Position numbers and translations under genes: made by a program
The notes under the pieces: generated by a model
Told to the model about the DNA's origin: nothing
The model's input: the letters and a program-made list of their open reading frames with translations, nothing else
Database searches by the model: none
Part shown: piece by piece, positions 30,526 to 42,000 of the stretch
Layout: every line of letters begins with the position of its first letter
How positions within the stretch are numbered: position 1 is the stretch's first letter
DNA from: Sphaerotilus uruguayifluvii
Lineage (GTDB): Bacteria > Pseudomonadota > Gammaproteobacteria > Burkholderiales > Burkholderiaceae_C
Direction of reading: 5' to 3'
Assembly: GCF_013294065.1 (NCBI RefSeq)
Contig: NZ_JABSNM010000023.1
Coordinates: 18,019 to 82,018, forward strand
DNA: 64,000 bases

Positions 30526-30945
30526 TCACGGCTGCTCGGGCTGGCTGACGAAGCCGATCTTGCTCAGGCCGGCCTTGGAAGCATCGGCCAGCGTCTGCGC
30601 GACATGGCGGTAGGGCACGTCCTGGTCGGCGCGCAGGTGGATTTCCGGCTGCACCGGCTTGAGCCCCTCGGCCTGGAAGCGCGCGGCGGCCTCCTCGCGG
30701 CTGAGGCGCTCGCCGTTCCAGTAGCGCTGGCCCTGGGCGTCGATGGCGAACTCGATCTTGTCGGCCACCACGACATGCTCCTGGCTGGTGGCCTGAGGCA
30801 GCTGCAGCTTGACGGAATGCGTCAGCAGCGGCGCGGTGACGATGAAGATCACCAGCAGCACCAGCATCACGTCGATGAGCGGCACCATGTTGATCTCCGA
30901 CACCGGGGCGCCGGAGGACTGTCGGTCGAAACTGGCGAAGGCCAT
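30526..30945 (-). CDS. exbD: Biopolymer transport protein ExbD
   Basis: ExbD couples the proton gradient to TonB with ExbB. I chose the ATG at 30945, giving 139 residues; the longer frame has an unlikely Pro/Arg-rich start. Residues 17-40 read EINMVPLIDVMLVLLVIFIV, the single transmembrane helix with the essential Asp25. The periplasmic domain ends in VSQPEQP. It is the last gene of the hemP-receptor-piuC-tonB-exbB-exbD set. Confidence 0.95.
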   Translation of the reverse strand: MAFASFDRQSSGAPVSEINMVPLIDVMLVLLVIFIVTAPLLTHSVKLQLPQATSQEHVVVADKIEFAIDAQGQRYWNGERLSREEAAARFQAEGLKPVQPEIHLRADQDVPYRHVAQTLADASKAGLSKIGFVSQPEQP

Positions 30946-30982
30946 GGCTTGATCTCCCGGATCGTTCGCGGCGGTCGGGTGG

Positions 30983-31717
30983 TCAGGCGGCGGCCGGACG
31001 CAGCGGACGCACGGCCGTGCCATCGCCGCCGCGGTCGCGGCCGCTGTCGGCCAGCGTCGAGCCGGTCGACAGGAAGGTCAGCAGCTCGAAGGCGAAGGCG
31101 TCGAGCCGGGCGTTGAGCACCCGGTTGCCGCGGTTGAAGGCGTTGTAGGCCACCACCGCCGGAATCGCCACCGCCAGGCCGATGCCGGTCATGATCAGCG
31201 CCTCGCCCACCGGGCCGGCGACCTTGTCCAGCGTGCCCGCGCCGCTCATGCCGATGGCCAGGAGCGCGTGGTAGACGCCCCAGACGGTGCCGAACAGGCC
31301 CACGAAGGGGGCGGTGGCGCCGACGGTGGCCAGCAGCGTCAGGCCGTTCTCCAGCCGGGTGGTCTCCTCGTCGAGCACCTTCTTGATGGTGCGGGTGACG
31401 AATTCCTGGCCGGTGCCGGCCTCCTGCAGCTTGGCCGCGCCGTAGCGGGCGTGGTGGGCCTGGGCCTGGATGGCGTGCGCGGCCAGGTGGCCGAAGGGAT
31501 CCTGGGCGCCGTGGGTGCGGATCTCGGCGTCGACCTCGTCGAGCGAGCGGGCGTTCCAGAAGAAGTCGAGGAACTTCTCGCTGCGGCGGCCGCGGACGAA
31601 CTGCGACAGGCCCTTGATCAGGATCAGCGCCCAGGAGGCCACCGACATCAGCACCAGCAGGCCCAGCAGCGTCTTGCCGACCGCGTCCGACTGGGAAAGG
31701 AAATGGCCGAAGCCCAT
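30983..31717 (-). CDS. exbB: TonB-system proton channel protein ExbB
   Basis: ExbB forms the proton channel with ExbD. The ATG at 31717 has AGGAG upstream and gives 244 residues. Three hydrophobic segments fit the family: about 15-35, 128-158 and 172-196. The conserved stretch TVGATAPFVGLFGTVWGVY and GEALIMTGIGLAVAIPAVVA are present. An in-frame ATG about 48 bases upstream overlaps tonB and is less likely. It lies between tonB and exbD. Confidence 0.95.
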   Translation of the reverse strand: MGFGHFLSQSDAVGKTLLGLLVLMSVASWALILIKGLSQFVRGRRSEKFLDFFWNARSLDEVDAEIRTHGAQDPFGHLAAHAIQAQAHHARYGAAKLQEAGTGQEFVTRTIKKVLDEETTRLENGLTLLATVGATAPFVGLFGTVWGVYHALLAIGMSGAGTLDKVAGPVGEALIMTGIGLAVAIPAVVAYNAFNRGNRVLNARLDAFAFELLTFLSTGSTLADSGRDRGGDGTAVRPLRPAAA

Positions 31718-31764
31718 GATGGTTTCTCCTCGGGGGAAAGCGTGGAAGGCGGAAAGGAAGGTGT

Positions 31765-32502
31765 TCATTCCTCGAGCTCGAACGCGAGCGGCATCGCGAT
31801 CCAGAACTCGAAGGGCACGCCGTTCTCGGTGCGCGGCCGGACGCGCGCGCTCATCGCCGCGCGCAGCGCCGCCTGGTCGAGGCGGGCGTGGCCCGAGGAG
31901 CGCTGCAGCGCCACCTGCTTCGGCGCGCCGCGGGTGTCGATCAGCGCACGCACGATGACCGTGCCCTCCTCGCGCAGGCGGCGGGCCGCCAGCGGGTACT
32001 CGATGTCGGGCACCCGCACCCAGTCGCTGTCGGTCAGCACCACGGTGCGCGGCGCGGCAGGCGCCGGGGCCGGCGCGACGGCCGGCGCCGGGGGCGCGGG
32101 CGGGGCCGGCGGCTGCGGGGGCGCGACCGGGGCGGCCGGCGCGGGCGGCTCGGGCGGAGGCGGCGGCGCGGTGAAGGCCGGCTGCGGCGAGGGCAGCGGT
32201 GGCGGCTTGGCCGCCAGCACCGGTGCGGGTGGCTGCGGCGTCTTCGGCCGCGGCGCGGGGGGCGGCGGCGGTCGGGGCGCCTCGGGCGTCGGCGCGATCA
32301 GCTCGACCTGGATCGGCAGCACGTCGGCCGCGGCCTCGCGCACTGCAGGCACCTGCAGCAGCGTCCAGCCGGCGAGCAGGTGTGCGCCCAGCATCGTGCC
32401 GACCAGCGCGCGGCGCGCGCCCGGCCCGAGCGCCTCCGGCGAGCCGCTGCCCGCGATCAGCGGCGGCCGCGGTGCCGACGGAAGAGATGCGGTGGTATCC
32501 AT
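31765..32502 (-). CDS. tonB: Energy transducer TonB
   Basis: TonB transmits inner-membrane energy to outer membrane receptors. The 245-residue protein has one N-terminal transmembrane helix (about 33-52), a very long Pro/Ala-rich spacer across the periplasm (about 70-150) and the C-terminal TonB domain with YPLAARRLREEGTVIVRALI and SSGHARLDQAALRAAM. It is three bases downstream of the PiuC-like gene and 48 bases ahead of exbB, so it belongs to the iron block. Confidence 0.95.
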   Translation of the reverse strand: MDTTASLPSAPRPPLIAGSGSPEALGPGARRALVGTMLGAHLLAGWTLLQVPAVREAAADVLPIQVELIAPTPEAPRPPPPPAPRPKTPQPPAPVLAAKPPPLPSPQPAFTAPPPPPEPPAPAAPVAPPQPPAPPAPPAPAVAPAPAPAAPRTVVLTDSDWVRVPDIEYPLAARRLREEGTVIVRALIDTRGAPKQVALQRSSGHARLDQAALRAAMSARVRPRTENGVPFEFWIAMPLAFELEE

Positions 32503-32505
32503 CGT

Positions 32506-33192
32506 TCAGGTATCCGCCCACAGGCGCAGCAGGTTGTGGTACGTGCCGGTCAGGCCGACCACGCCGACGTCGGTCTCGCCGACCGTGCCGCGCAGGTGCA
32601 TCAGGTGGCGGTCCATGTCGTGGAGCAGGCGGCGCTGCTCGTCGCTGCGCACCAGGCTCTCGACCCAGAAGAAGCTGGCGACGCGGTGGCCGCGCGTCAC
32701 CGGCTCGACCCGGTGCACGCTGGTGCCGGGATAGACGACCATGTCGCCGGCGGCCAGCTTGACGCGCTGCTCGCCGTAGGTGTCGTCGATCACCAGCTCG
32801 CCGCCGTCGTAGTCGGCCGGATCGCTCAGGAACAGCGTGCACGAGACGTCCGAGCGCACCCGCTCGCCGCTGCGCGCATGCATCACCGCGCCGTCGACAT
32901 GCCGGCCGTAGAAGTTCGACGCGCCGCCGTAGCGGTTGAACAGCGGCGGCAGCACCCGCTTGGGCAGCACCGCCGAGAAGAAGTGCGCGTCGCGCTGCAG
33001 CGCCTGCAGCACCAGGGCCTGCAGCCGCATCGACTCGGGGCTGTCCTGCGCGAGCTGCTCGTTGTTCTTGTGCTGCACGGCCTGACCGCCGGCGCTGCCG
33101 CGTCCGTCACGCCAGGGCGCCTGCGGTCCGAGCAGCGCCCGGGCCTCCTTCAGCTCGGCCGGATTCAGGACCTGACGGATGCGGATCAGCAT
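32506..33192 (-). CDS. piuC: PKHD-type Fe(II)/2-oxoglutarate hydroxylase (PiuC/YbiX family)
   Basis: A 228-residue dioxygenase of the PiuC/YbiX family. Iron ligands appear as His98 and Asp100 in RHVDGAVM and His160 in [10 protein letters not shown], with Arg170 as the probable 2-oxoglutarate anchor. The start [10 protein letters not shown] and the AQHKNN-like region (VQHKNNEQL) are typical. In other bacteria the gene accompanies catecholate siderophore receptors, as here. The substrate is not known with certainty in the family. It starts 13 bases from the receptor gene. Confidence 0.9.
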   Translation of the reverse strand: MLIRIRQVLNPAELKEARALLGPQAPWRDGRGSAGGQAVQHKNNEQLAQDSPESMRLQALVLQALQRDAHFFSAVLPKRVLPPLFNRYGGASNFYGRHVDGAVMHARSGERVRSDVSCTLFLSDPADYDGGELVIDDTYGEQRVKLAAGDMVVYPGTSVHRVEPVTRGHRVASFFWVESLVRSDEQRRLLHDMDRHLMHLRGTVGETDVGVVGLTGTYHNLLRLWADT

Positions 33193-33205
33193 GATGGCGC
33201 CAGGA

Positions 33206-35482
33206 TCAGAGCGAGGCCTTGAGCGTCAGCTGCACGCTGCGGGCCGCGCCCGGCGTGTAGAAGCCGCGGTACAGCGCGTCGGCGTACAGCTTGTTCGTCA
33301 GGTTCGAGACGTTCAGGCGGGTGCTCCAGCGCTCGCTGAAGGTGTACTCGGCCATCGCGTCGACCGTGGTGAAGGCCGCGGCGGTGACGTGGCGTGCGCC
33401 TTCCGGGTTCTGCTCGCCGCGATAGTTCAGGCCACCGCCGATGCGCAGCTTCGGCAGCACGCGCCAGGTCGTCCACAGGCTGGCGCTGTGCTTCGGGGTC
33501 AGGCCCGGACGGTCGCCCTGGACCTGCGCACCGGTGCCGGTGGCCGCCAGCGCGACGTTGCTGCTGTCGATGCGGGCGAACGGGATCCAGGTGTGGTTGT
33601 AGAAGATGTCCCAGTCCGAGTTGATGCGCCCGGCCAGGTTGAACTCCATGCCGGTCGCATGGCGCTTGCCCGAGAGCAGCTGCTGGGTCGAGGCGCTGTC
33701 CGGATCGGTGTTGCGCTCGTTGTACTTCTCGGAGCGGAACAGCGCCACGCCCAGATTGGCACGCTGCTGGAACAGGTCCCACTTGGCGCCGATCTCGAGG
33801 TTGCGGCTCTTCTCGGCGGGGGTGTTGGCGTCCTTCGAGCTCGGCGCGCCGACGGCGTACTGGTAGGTGTCGCCCGAGGTGTTGAACGAGGTGCCGTACG
33901 AGACGTAGTACGAGCTGTTCTCGTCGGGCTGGTACATGCTGCCCAGGCGCGGGCTCCACAGGTTGTCGGTGCGCGAGAAGCTGGCGCCGGCGGCCGTGCG
34001 GTAGTCGGCCGAGAAGTGGTCCAGGCGCAGGCCGCCGAGCAGCTTGAGCGTGGGGCTCAGGCTGACCGTGTCCTGGGCGTAGGTGCCCAGCGTGCGGGCG
34101 TGGAAGGTGTTGAGCGCCGGCGTGCCGCGGGTGTCTGCGCGCCAGTCACCGTCGTTGGGCGTGCCCACGGTGGTGGTCAGGCCGCTGGCGGTGCCGGCGA
34201 AGTTGTTGTTGCGCTTGGCGCTCTCGTCGAGGATGTCGACGCCGGCCAGCAGCTCGTGGCGCAGGCCCAGCGCCTCGAAGCGGTCGCTGTAGTCGCTCTG
34301 CAGTGCACCGATCGTGCTGTTGGCGTAGCGGCCCTTGGGCGTGCGGGTGATGAGCGTGCTGTCGCTCAGGTTCGACAGCGTGGTGGTGGCGCCGTTGGTC
34401 GTGCCGAAGCGGATCGCACTCACCCAGATGTCGCGCTCGTAGCGGCCGACGCGGGCGGTGGTCTTCAGCTCGGCGCCGTCGGCGAAGCGGTGCAGGTGGC
34501 TCAGCGTGGCGGAGCTCACGCGGCCGCGGCTGTAGTCGCTGGCCAGGCCGTAGTAGTTGTCGGCCGGCAGCACCGGGATGATGGTGCCGGTCGTGCCGTT
34601 GCTCAGGAACCAGGGGTGGTTGTAGTTGGGGCGGTTGTCGTACTCGAGGTGGTAGCCGCTCAGCGTGAGCTCGTCGGCGGTGCCGATGCCCCAGCGGTAG
34701 GCCGCCGACAGGCCCTTCTTGTCGACCGTGGCGCCGTTGTTGTCGGCCTTGTGCACCATCGCGTTGACGCGCAGCGCCTCGTCCTCGCCGGTCTTGAAGT
34801 TGAAGTCGCCGGTGAAGCGGCGCTCGTTGCCGGTGCCCAGCGTGACGCTCGCCTCGTGCTGCGTCATGCCGAAGGGCTGCTTGGTGACCTGGTTGACCAC
34901 GCCGCCGGTCGAGCCGCGGCCGAACAGCATCGACGCCGAGCCCTTGAGCACCTCGATGCGGTCCTTGTCGAAGGTGTCGCGCTCGTACAGCGCCGAGTCG
35001 CGCAGGCCGTCGACGTAGATGTCACCCGCCTGCTGCAACGAGAAGCCGCGCAGGCGCACGTCCTCCTCGCCCGTCTCGCCGGCCAGGAAGGTGACGCCGG
35101 CGGTGCTGCGCAGCACGTCCTTGAAGTCGTCGAGGTTGCGGTCGTCCATCAGCCGCTCGGTCAGCACGGTGACCGACTGCGGAATGTCGCGCAGCGCCTG
35201 GCGGCCCTTGCCGATCGAGGTGGTCGTCGCCTTCAGGCTGTCCTTGCCCTGCTCCGCCTCCTTCCTGCCCTTGACGGTGATCTTGCGCAGCGTCGAGACC
35301 TCGACCGGCGCGGATCCGACCTCCGCGGCAGCCGCCTGGGCGACGGCCTGGGGGGCGATGCAGGCCAGACCGAAGCCGGCGGCCAGCGCACCCAGCGGCA
35401 GGACCGGGTTCAGCGAACGGAAAACGGGCGCCACAGGGGCGTGGGCTGCAGCCAGGGCAGCGCGGGAGCGACGACGAGCCAT
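33206..35482 (-). CDS. TonB-dependent siderophore receptor (catecholate type, Fiu-like)
   Basis: A 758-residue outer membrane receptor. The signal peptide ends near [10 protein letters not shown] TonB-box-like stretch ([10 protein letters not shown]) is near residue 62, the plug domain is at about 85-200 ([36 protein letters not shown]), and a beta barrel forms the rest, with [18 protein letters not shown] and the end VQLTLKASL. Siderophore receptors usually end in Phe; this one ends in Leu. AAGGA lies eight bases before the ATG. A Fur-like site sits about 80 bases upstream. The pairing with piuC suggests catecholate siderophores; the exact ligand is inferred. Confidence 0.92.
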   Translation of the reverse strand: MARRRSRAALAAAHAPVAPVFRSLNPVLPLGALAAGFGLACIAPQAVAQAAAAEVGSAPVEVSTLRKITVKGRKEAEQGKDSLKATTTSIGKGRQALRDIPQSVTVLTERLMDDRNLDDFKDVLRSTAGVTFLAGETGEEDVRLRGFSLQQAGDIYVDGLRDSALYERDTFDKDRIEVLKGSASMLFGRGSTGGVVNQVTKQPFGMTQHEASVTLGTGNERRFTGDFNFKTGEDEALRVNAMVHKADNNGATVDKKGLSAAYRWGIGTADELTLSGYHLEYDNRPNYNHPWFLSNGTTGTIIPVLPADNYYGLASDYSRGRVSSATLSHLHRFADGAELKTTARVGRYERDIWVSAIRFGTTNGATTTLSNLSDSTLITRTPKGRYANSTIGALQSDYSDRFEALGLRHELLAGVDILDESAKRNNNFAGTASGLTTTVGTPNDGDWRADTRGTPALNTFHARTLGTYAQDTVSLSPTLKLLGGLRLDHFSADYRTAAGASFSRTDNLWSPRLGSMYQPDENSSYYVSYGTSFNTSGDTYQYAVGAPSSKDANTPAEKSRNLEIGAKWDLFQQRANLGVALFRSEKYNERNTDPDSASTQQLLSGKRHATGMEFNLAGRINSDWDIFYNHTWIPFARIDSSNVALAATGTGAQVQGDRPGLTPKHSASLWTTWRVLPKLRIGGGLNYRGEQNPEGARHVTAAAFTTVDAMAEYTFSERWSTRLNVSNLTNKLYADALYRGFYTPGAARSVQLTLKASL

Positions 35483-35562
35483 GTCGGAATCCTTGGGAGA
35501 GATCGCGGGAGAGATCGCGACGATCTGCCTGGCTCCGGGCTGGGTGTCGTCATTGACTCAAT

Positions 35563-35581
35563 GATAACGATTCTTATTAAG
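35563..35581 (-). promoter_or_regulatory. Fur-box-like operator before the siderophore receptor gene
   Basis: Thirteen of 19 bases match the Fur consensus GATAATGATAATCATTATC in an AT-rich patch that stands out from the GC-rich surroundings. It lies 80 bases upstream of the receptor start. Iron-dependent repression is the expected effect. Confidence 0.6.
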
Positions 35582-35644
35582 ATCGAATAGCCCGATGTGC
35601 ATGCTGCGTGTGGGCTGCCCGCAACAAGCGCCAACCGACCGCGG

Positions 35645-35854
35645 CTACTTCGTCAGGATCAGCTTGCCGAGCGCGGTCACGCGCAGGCGGTAGAGCATGC
35701 CCTCGTGCTCGATCTCCACCTCGCGGCCCTGACCGAGCAGGTCGCGGCTCGACAGACGCGGCAGGTCGACACCGCGATCGTCGCCGGAAGCGCCGGCGGG
35801 CCGGGCTTCGGCAGGATCCACGGGCAAGGACGGGGGAAGGACAGAGTGGTTCAT
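35645..35854 (-). CDS. hemP: Hemin uptake protein HemP/HmuP
   Basis: A 69-residue protein with the HemP signature: LSSRDLLGQGREVEIEHEG at about residues 34-52 and RLRVTALGKLILTK at the very end. HemP-family proteins are short and occur at the head of haem or siderophore uptake loci in beta- and alphaproteobacteria, where some act as regulators of receptor expression. Here it precedes the siderophore receptor on the same strand. A Fur-like palindrome lies directly upstream of the start. Confidence 0.9.
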   Translation of the reverse strand: MNHSVLPPSLPVDPAEARPAGASGDDRGVDLPRLSSRDLLGQGREVEIEHEGMLYRLRVTALGKLILTK

Positions 35855-35862
35855 GCATGGAT

Positions 35863-35881
35863 GCTAATAAGAACAATTCTT
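35863..35881 (-). promoter_or_regulatory. Possible Fur site before hemP
   Basis: An AT-rich imperfect palindrome built on AAGAA-N3-TTCTT sits nine bases upstream of the hemP ATG. Eleven of 19 bases match the Fur consensus, so it is weaker than the receptor site. Confidence 0.45.
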
Positions 35882-35942
35882 GTATGCAAGCAAGAAACAG
35901 GCTCCCCGCACATTCGCTTTCCTGCATCATCCCGGCCAATGA

Positions 35943-35957
35943 ATAGTCAAAGACTAT
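35943..35957 (+). promoter_or_regulatory. OxyR-type half-operator upstream of ahpC
   Basis: ATAG, seven bases, CTAT: an exact copy of half of the OxyR motif (ATAG-N7-CTAT-N7-ATAG-N7-CTAT). The second half is not conserved. It ends 21 bases ahead of the -35 of the candidate ahpC promoter, the usual geometry for OxyR activation. Confidence 0.6.
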
Positions 35958-35978
35958 CTGAAACAAAAAAACAGTCAA

Positions 35979-36008
35979 TTGGCACTATGAACTCAGGCCG
36001 CCTAAGAT
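35979..36008 (+). promoter_or_regulatory. Candidate ahpC promoter
   Basis: TTGGCA at 35979-35984 and TAAGAT at 36003-36008 with an 18-base spacer, 74 bases ahead of the ahpC start. Both hexamers are reasonable sigma-70 matches, and the OxyR-like site lies just upstream. Confidence 0.5.
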
Positions 36009-36081
36009 TCATCCCGTCGACGCAGCCTTCTGCGTCCAGACGCCAAGACGATCCATCAACCCAGCTCGAGGAGCGCGATCC

Positions 36082-36657
36082 ATGTCCCTGATCAACACCC
36101 CGGTCCAGCCGTTCAAGACCACCGCCTTCGTCAACCGCGCCGGCAAGGGCGAGTTCATCGAGGTCACCGAAGAGAGCCTGAAGGGCAAGTGGTCGGTCCT
36201 GATCTTCATGCCGGCGGCCTTCACCTTCAACTGCCCGACCGAGATCGAGGACGCCGCCGACAACTACGCCGCCTTCCAGGCCGCCGGCGCCGAGGTCTAC
36301 ATCGTCACGACCGACACCCACTTCTCGCACAAGGTGTGGCACGAGACCTCGCCGGCGGTCGGCAAGGCCACGTTCCCGCTGGTGGGCGATCCGACCCACA
36401 CGCTGACCAACGCCTTCGGCGTGCACATCCCGGAAGAAGGCCTGGCGCTGCGCGGCACCTTCGTGATCAATCCGGAAGGCGTGATCAAGACCGCCGAGAT
36501 CCACTCGAACGAGATCGCCCGCGACGTGTCGGAGACCCTGCGCAAGCTGAAGGCCGCCCAGTTCACCGCCGCCAACCCCGGCCAGGTCTGCCCGGCCAAG
36601 TGGAAGGAAGGCGCCGCCACCCTGGCCCCGTCGCTGGACCTGGTCGGCAAGATCTGA
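36082..36657 (+). CDS. ahpC: Alkyl hydroperoxide reductase peroxidase subunit AhpC
   Basis: A typical two-cysteine peroxiredoxin reducing H2O2 and organic peroxides in the cytoplasm. The length, 191 residues, is close to the usual 187. The peroxidatic Cys51 lies in FTFNCPTEIED (most homologues have FTFVCPTE) and the resolving Cys170 in GQVCPAKW. RGTFVINPEGVIK and the C-terminal helix fit the family. AGGAG precedes the ATG. It is followed by ahpF, its dedicated reductase, and preceded by an OxyR-like site. Confidence 0.97.
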   Translation: MSLINTPVQPFKTTAFVNRAGKGEFIEVTEESLKGKWSVLIFMPAAFTFNCPTEIEDAADNYAAFQAAGAEVYIVTTDTHFSHKVWHETSPAVGKATFPLVGDPTHTLTNAFGVHIPEEGLALRGTFVINPEGVIKTAEIHSNEIARDVSETLRKLKAAQFTAANPGQVCPAKWKEGAATLAPSLDLVGKI

Positions 36658-36670
36658 CGATCTGCCCCTG

Positions 36671-36694
36671 CCGACCGGCCCCGCCGCCGGTCGG
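36671..36694 (+). terminator. Hairpin after ahpC, possible attenuator
   Basis: A nine-base stem (CCGACCGGC with GCCGGTCGG) and a six-base loop begin 14 bases after the ahpC stop. There is no T tract, so it may reduce rather than stop read-through into ahpF, which would fit the usual excess of AhpC over AhpF, or it may protect the ahpC mRNA end. Confidence 0.45.
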
Positions 36695-36893
36695 ACCCCG
36701 CCGCCGCCCTCCCCCGCGGCGGCGCGGACCGGGCAGACCCGGCGGATTCCTGCCGACCCGTTCATCCTCGTCTGCCCGGGACGCCGACCCCTGATCTTCC
36801 TCAGCCCCGGACCCGAAGGACTGCGCTCGAATGAGCCCAGCCCTTCCGGCCTGACACGCCCGTCCCCGACCCACCTCTCAAGGAGCACCCACC

Positions 36894-38474
36894 ATGCTGG
36901 ACAGCAACCTCAAGACCGCACTGAAGGGCTACCTCGAGCGCCTGGTGCAGCCGATCGAGATCGTCACCTTCGCCGACGACGGCGAGAACTCGCGCCAGAT
37001 GCTCGAGCTGGTCGCCGACATCGCCTCGGTCGCGCCGGCCGGCCGCCTGAGCGTGCGCAGCGGCTCGACCGCCGGCGAGCGCCTGCCCTCCTTCCAGATC
37101 ACGCGGACCGGCGCCGACACCGGCGTGCGCTTCGCCGGCCTGCCGATGGGCCACGAGTTCACCTCGCTGGTGCTGGCGCTGCTGCAGACCAGCGGCTATC
37201 CCGCCAAGGTCGAGGCCGACCTGATCGAGCAGATCAAGGCGCTCGAGCCGGCCAAGGAGCTGGTCTTCGAGACCTACATGTCCCTGACCTGCCACAACTG
37301 CCCGGACGTGGTGCAGGCGATCAACCTGATGGCGGCGCTGAACCCGAAGATCCGCCACACGACCGTCGAAGGCTCGATGTTCCAGGCCGAGGTCGAGTCG
37401 CGCCAGATCATGGGCGTGCCGTGCGTGTTCCTGAACGGCGAGATGTTCGCCAGCGGCCGCATGGAGCTCGGCGAGATCCTCGCCAGGATCGACACCGGCG
37501 CGGCCGACCGCGAGGCCCGCAAGCTCTCAAGCAAGGACGCGTTCGACGTGCTGGTGGTCGGCGGCGGCCCGGCCGGCGCGGCCGCGGCCATCTATGCGGC
37601 GCGCAAGGGCATCCGCACCGGCGTGGCGGCCGAGCGCTTCGGCGGCCAGGTGCTCGACACGCTCGGCATCGAGAACTTCATCTCGGTCAAGGAGACCGAG
37701 GGGCCGAAGCTGGCCGCGGCGCTCGAGCAGCACGTCAAGGAATACGACGTCGACATCATGAACCTGCAGCGCGCCACCGCCCTGGTGCCGGCGGCCGCGC
37801 CGGGCGGCCTGATCGAGGTCAAGCTCGAGAACGGTGCGAGCCTGCGCAGCAAGACGGTGATCATCTCGACCGGCGCACGCTGGCGCTCGATGAACGTGCC
37901 CGGCGAGATGGAATACCGCACCAAGGGCGTGGCCTACTGCCCGCACTGCGACGGCCCGCTCTTCAAGGGCAAGCGCGTCGCGGTGATCGGCGGCGGCAAC
38001 TCGGGCGTCGAGGCGGCCATCGACCTGGCCGGCATCGTGGCGCATGTGACGCTGATCGAGTTCGACTCGAAGCTGCGCGCCGACGCGGTGCTGCAGACCA
38101 AGCTGCGCAGCCTGCCCAACGTCACCATCCTGATGTCGGCGCAGACCACCGAGGTGCACGGCGACGGCCAGAAGGTCAACGGCCTGTCCTACAAGGACCG
38201 CATCAGCGGCGAGCTGCACAGGGTCGACCTGGAGGGCATCTTCGTGCAGATCGGCCTGCTGCCCAACAGCGACTGGCTCAAGGGCACGGTCGAGCTGAGC
38301 CCGCGCGGCGAGGTCATCGTCGACGACCGCGGCCAGACCTCGGTGCCGGGCGTGTTCGCCGCCGGCGACGTGACCACGGTGCCCTACAAGCAGATCATCA
38401 TCGCGATGGGCGAAGGCGCGAAGGCCTCGCTGGGCGCCTTCGACCACCTGATCCGCACGAGCGTGGCCGGCTGA
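36894..38474 (+). CDS. ahpF: Alkyl hydroperoxide reductase flavoprotein subunit AhpF
   Basis: AhpF passes electrons from NADH through FAD to AhpC. The 526-residue length is typical. The N-terminal double-thioredoxin domain has the CHNC pair Cys133/Cys136. The thioredoxin-reductase-like part has the FAD motif [10 protein letters not shown] at about residue 222 and the redox pair CPHC at Cys349/Cys352, then an NAD-binding [10 protein letters not shown]. The end has [26 protein letters not shown] lies ahead of the start. It pairs with ahpC across a 236-base gap. Confidence 0.97.
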   Translation: MLDSNLKTALKGYLERLVQPIEIVTFADDGENSRQMLELVADIASVAPAGRLSVRSGSTAGERLPSFQITRTGADTGVRFAGLPMGHEFTSLVLALLQTSGYPAKVEADLIEQIKALEPAKELVFETYMSLTCHNCPDVVQAINLMAALNPKIRHTTVEGSMFQAEVESRQIMGVPCVFLNGEMFASGRMELGEILARIDTGAADREARKLSSKDAFDVLVVGGGPAGAAAAIYAARKGIRTGVAAERFGGQVLDTLGIENFISVKETEGPKLAAALEQHVKEYDVDIMNLQRATALVPAAAPGGLIEVKLENGASLRSKTVIISTGARWRSMNVPGEMEYRTKGVAYCPHCDGPLFKGKRVAVIGGGNSGVEAAIDLAGIVAHVTLIEFDSKLRADAVLQTKLRSLPNVTILMSAQTTEVHGDGQKVNGLSYKDRISGELHRVDLEGIFVQIGLLPNSDWLKGTVELSPRGEVIVDDRGQTSVPGVFAAGDVTTVPYKQIIIAMGEGAKASLGAFDHLIRTSVAG

Positions 38475-38489
38475 GGCCGGCCACGGGAC

Positions 38490-38515
38490 GCTTCGCCGGA
38501 ATCAGCCGGCGAAGC
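38490..38515. terminator. Bidirectional hairpin between convergent ahpF and fabB
   Basis: A perfect ten-base stem (GCTTCGCCGG with CCGGCGAAGC) and a six-base loop. The fabB stop codon sits in the loop. No T run is seen on either side, so termination strength is uncertain. Confidence 0.5.
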
Positions 38516-39716
38516 GCGAGAACACCAGCGTCGCGTTGGTGCCGCCGAAGCCGAAGCTGTTCGACATCACGGTGTCGACGCGGCCGTCGCGGCGCTCGCG
38601 CAGGATCGGCAGGCCTTCGGCGGCCGGGTCCAGCGTCTCGATGTGGGCCGAGGCGGCCAGGAAGTCGTTCTGCAGCATCAGCAGCGAGTAGATCGCCTCC
38701 TGCACGCCCGCCGCGCCCAGCGAGTGGCCGGTGATCGACTTGGTCGAGCTGATGAAGGGCACCTCGTCGCCGAAGACCTGGCGCACCGCGCCCAGCTCGG
38801 CCAGATCGCCCACCGGGGTGGAGGTGCCGTGCGCGTTGATGTAGTCGATCGGCGTCTTCACCGTCGACATCGCCTGCTGCATGCAGCGCATCGCACCCTC
38901 GCCCGACGGAGCCACCATGTCGTGGCCGTCGGAGGTGGCGCCGAAGCCCACCAGCTCGGCCAGGATGGTGGCGCCGCGCGCCTGCGCGTGCTCCAGCGAT
39001 TCGAGCACCAGCATGCCGCCGCCGCCGGCGATGACGAAGCCGTCACGGCTGGCATCGAAGGCGCGCGAGGCGGTGGTGCCCGGCTCGTTGTACTTCGAGG
39101 ACATCGCGCCCATCGCGTCGAACAGCAGCGACAGCTCCCAGCTCTCCTCCTCGCCGCCGCCGGCGAAGACCACGTCCTGGTTGCCCCAGGCGATCAGCTG
39201 CGCGGCGTGGCCGATGCAGTGCGCGCTGGTGGCGCAGGCCGAGGTGATCGAGTAGTTGACGCCCTTGATGCCGAACGGGGTAGCGAGACACGCCGAGACC
39301 GTGCTGCCCATCGTGCGGGTGACCATGAAGGGGCCGACGCGCTTGATGCCCTTGGCGCGCAGCGTGTCGGCGGCCCAGACCTGGTTCAGGCTGGACGCCC
39401 CGCCTGAGCCGGCGACCAGGCCGGTGCGCGGGTTGGAGACCTGCTCCGGGGTCAGGCCCGACTGAGCGATGGCCTGCTGCATCGACAGGAAGGCGTAGGA
39501 CGCGGCGTCGCCCTGGAAGCGCAGGTCGCGGCGGTCGATCGCCGCCGCGAGGTCGAGATCCGGGCGGCCGCTGACCTGCGAGCGCATGCCCTTTTCCGCA
39601 TAGACCGGGTTGAACTTCAGGCCGCTGCGCGCCTCGCGCAGGCTGGCGGTGACTTCCTCGGCGTTGTTGCCGATGCTGGAGACGATGCCCAGGCCGGTGA
39701 CGACGACACGACGCAT
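38502..39716 (-). CDS. fabB: 3-oxoacyl-[ACP] synthase I FabB
   Basis: FabB elongates fatty acyl chains and is needed for unsaturated fatty acids together with FabA. The 404-residue product has the condensing-enzyme triad Cys161 (SACATSAH), His296 ([12 protein letters not shown]) and His331 (TGHSLGAAG). The start [16 protein letters not shown] is typical. It begins two bases after the fabA stop, so the pair is an operon, the classical anaerobic unsaturated fatty acid module. Confidence 0.97.
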   Translation of the reverse strand: MRRVVVTGLGIVSSIGNNAEEVTASLREARSGLKFNPVYAEKGMRSQVSGRPDLDLAAAIDRRDLRFQGDAASYAFLSMQQAIAQSGLTPEQVSNPRTGLVAGSGGASSLNQVWAADTLRAKGIKRVGPFMVTRTMGSTVSACLATPFGIKGVNYSITSACATSAHCIGHAAQLIAWGNQDVVFAGGGEEESWELSLLFDAMGAMSSKYNEPGTTASRAFDASRDGFVIAGGGGMLVLESLEHAQARGATILAELVGFGATSDGHDMVAPSGEGAMRCMQQAMSTVKTPIDYINAHGTSTPVGDLAELGAVRQVFGDEVPFISSTKSITGHSLGAAGVQEAIYSLLMLQNDFLAASAHIETLDPAAEGLPILRERRDGRVDTVMSNSFGFGGTNATLVFSRFAG

Positions 39717-39718
39717 GA

Positions 39719-40291
39719 TCAGAAGTCCTGGGTCGAGGTGAACAGGCCGACCTTCAGGTCGGTGGCGGAATAGATCTCGCGGCCGTCGACGAACATCTGG
39801 CCGTCGGCGATGCCCATGACCAGCTTGCGCTCGATGACGCGCTTGAGGTGCAGGCGGTAGGTGACCTTCTGCGCGGTCGGCAGCACCTGGCCGAAGAACT
39901 TGACCTCGCCGGAGCCCAGCGCACGCCCGCGCCCCGGGTTGCCACGCCAGCCCAGCCAGAAGCCGACCAGTTGCCACATCGCGTCCAGGCCCAGGCAGCC
40001 GGGCATGACCGGATCGCCCTCGAAGTGGCAGCCGAAGAACCACAGGTCGGGGTTGATGTCGAGTTCGGCCTCGATCAGGCCCTTGCCGTGGTTGCCGCCG
40101 GTGTCGTCGATGCGGGTGATGCGGTCCATCATCAGCATGTTGGGCAGCGGCAGACGCGCGTTGCCCGGACCGAACAGCTCGCCGCGGCCGCAGGCCAGCA
40201 GCTCTTCGCGGCTGTAGGCGTGACGACCCAGTTCTCGCTGGCTGGTGATCGGGGGGGCAGAAGTCATGGTGGGGTCGGTGGAGCGGGTCAT
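39719..40291 (-). CDS. fabA: 3-hydroxydecanoyl-[ACP] dehydratase/isomerase FabA
   Basis: FabA dehydrates 3-hydroxydecanoyl-ACP and isomerises trans-2 to cis-3 decenoyl-ACP, the branch point to unsaturated fatty acids. I chose the ATG at 40291 (GGAAGA upstream), giving 190 residues; a second ATG 24 bases downstream (40267) is also possible. The catalytic His89 lies in [16 protein letters not shown] and Asp103 in [11 protein letters not shown]. The end SDLKVGLF-like [11 protein letters not shown] is typical. It is coupled to fabB. Confidence 0.97.
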   Translation of the reverse strand: MTRSTDPTMTSAPPITSQRELGRHAYSREELLACGRGELFGPGNARLPLPNMLMMDRITRIDDTGGNHGKGLIEAELDINPDLWFFGCHFEGDPVMPGCLGLDAMWQLVGFWLGWRGNPGRGRALGSGEVKFFGQVLPTAQKVTYRLHLKRVIERKLVMGIADGQMFVDGREIYSATDLKVGLFTSTQDF

Positions 40292-40399
40292 CGGACTCTT
40301 CCCTGGGAAGGAAGAGAGAGGGAATCGGTGCGGACGATCCGGCGCCGCCGGACCTCGCAAAGTTCCCGATCTTATTACGCCCGCTGCCGGCCGACCTGA

Positions 40400-41998
<1,599 letters not shown>

Positions 41999-42000
41999 GC

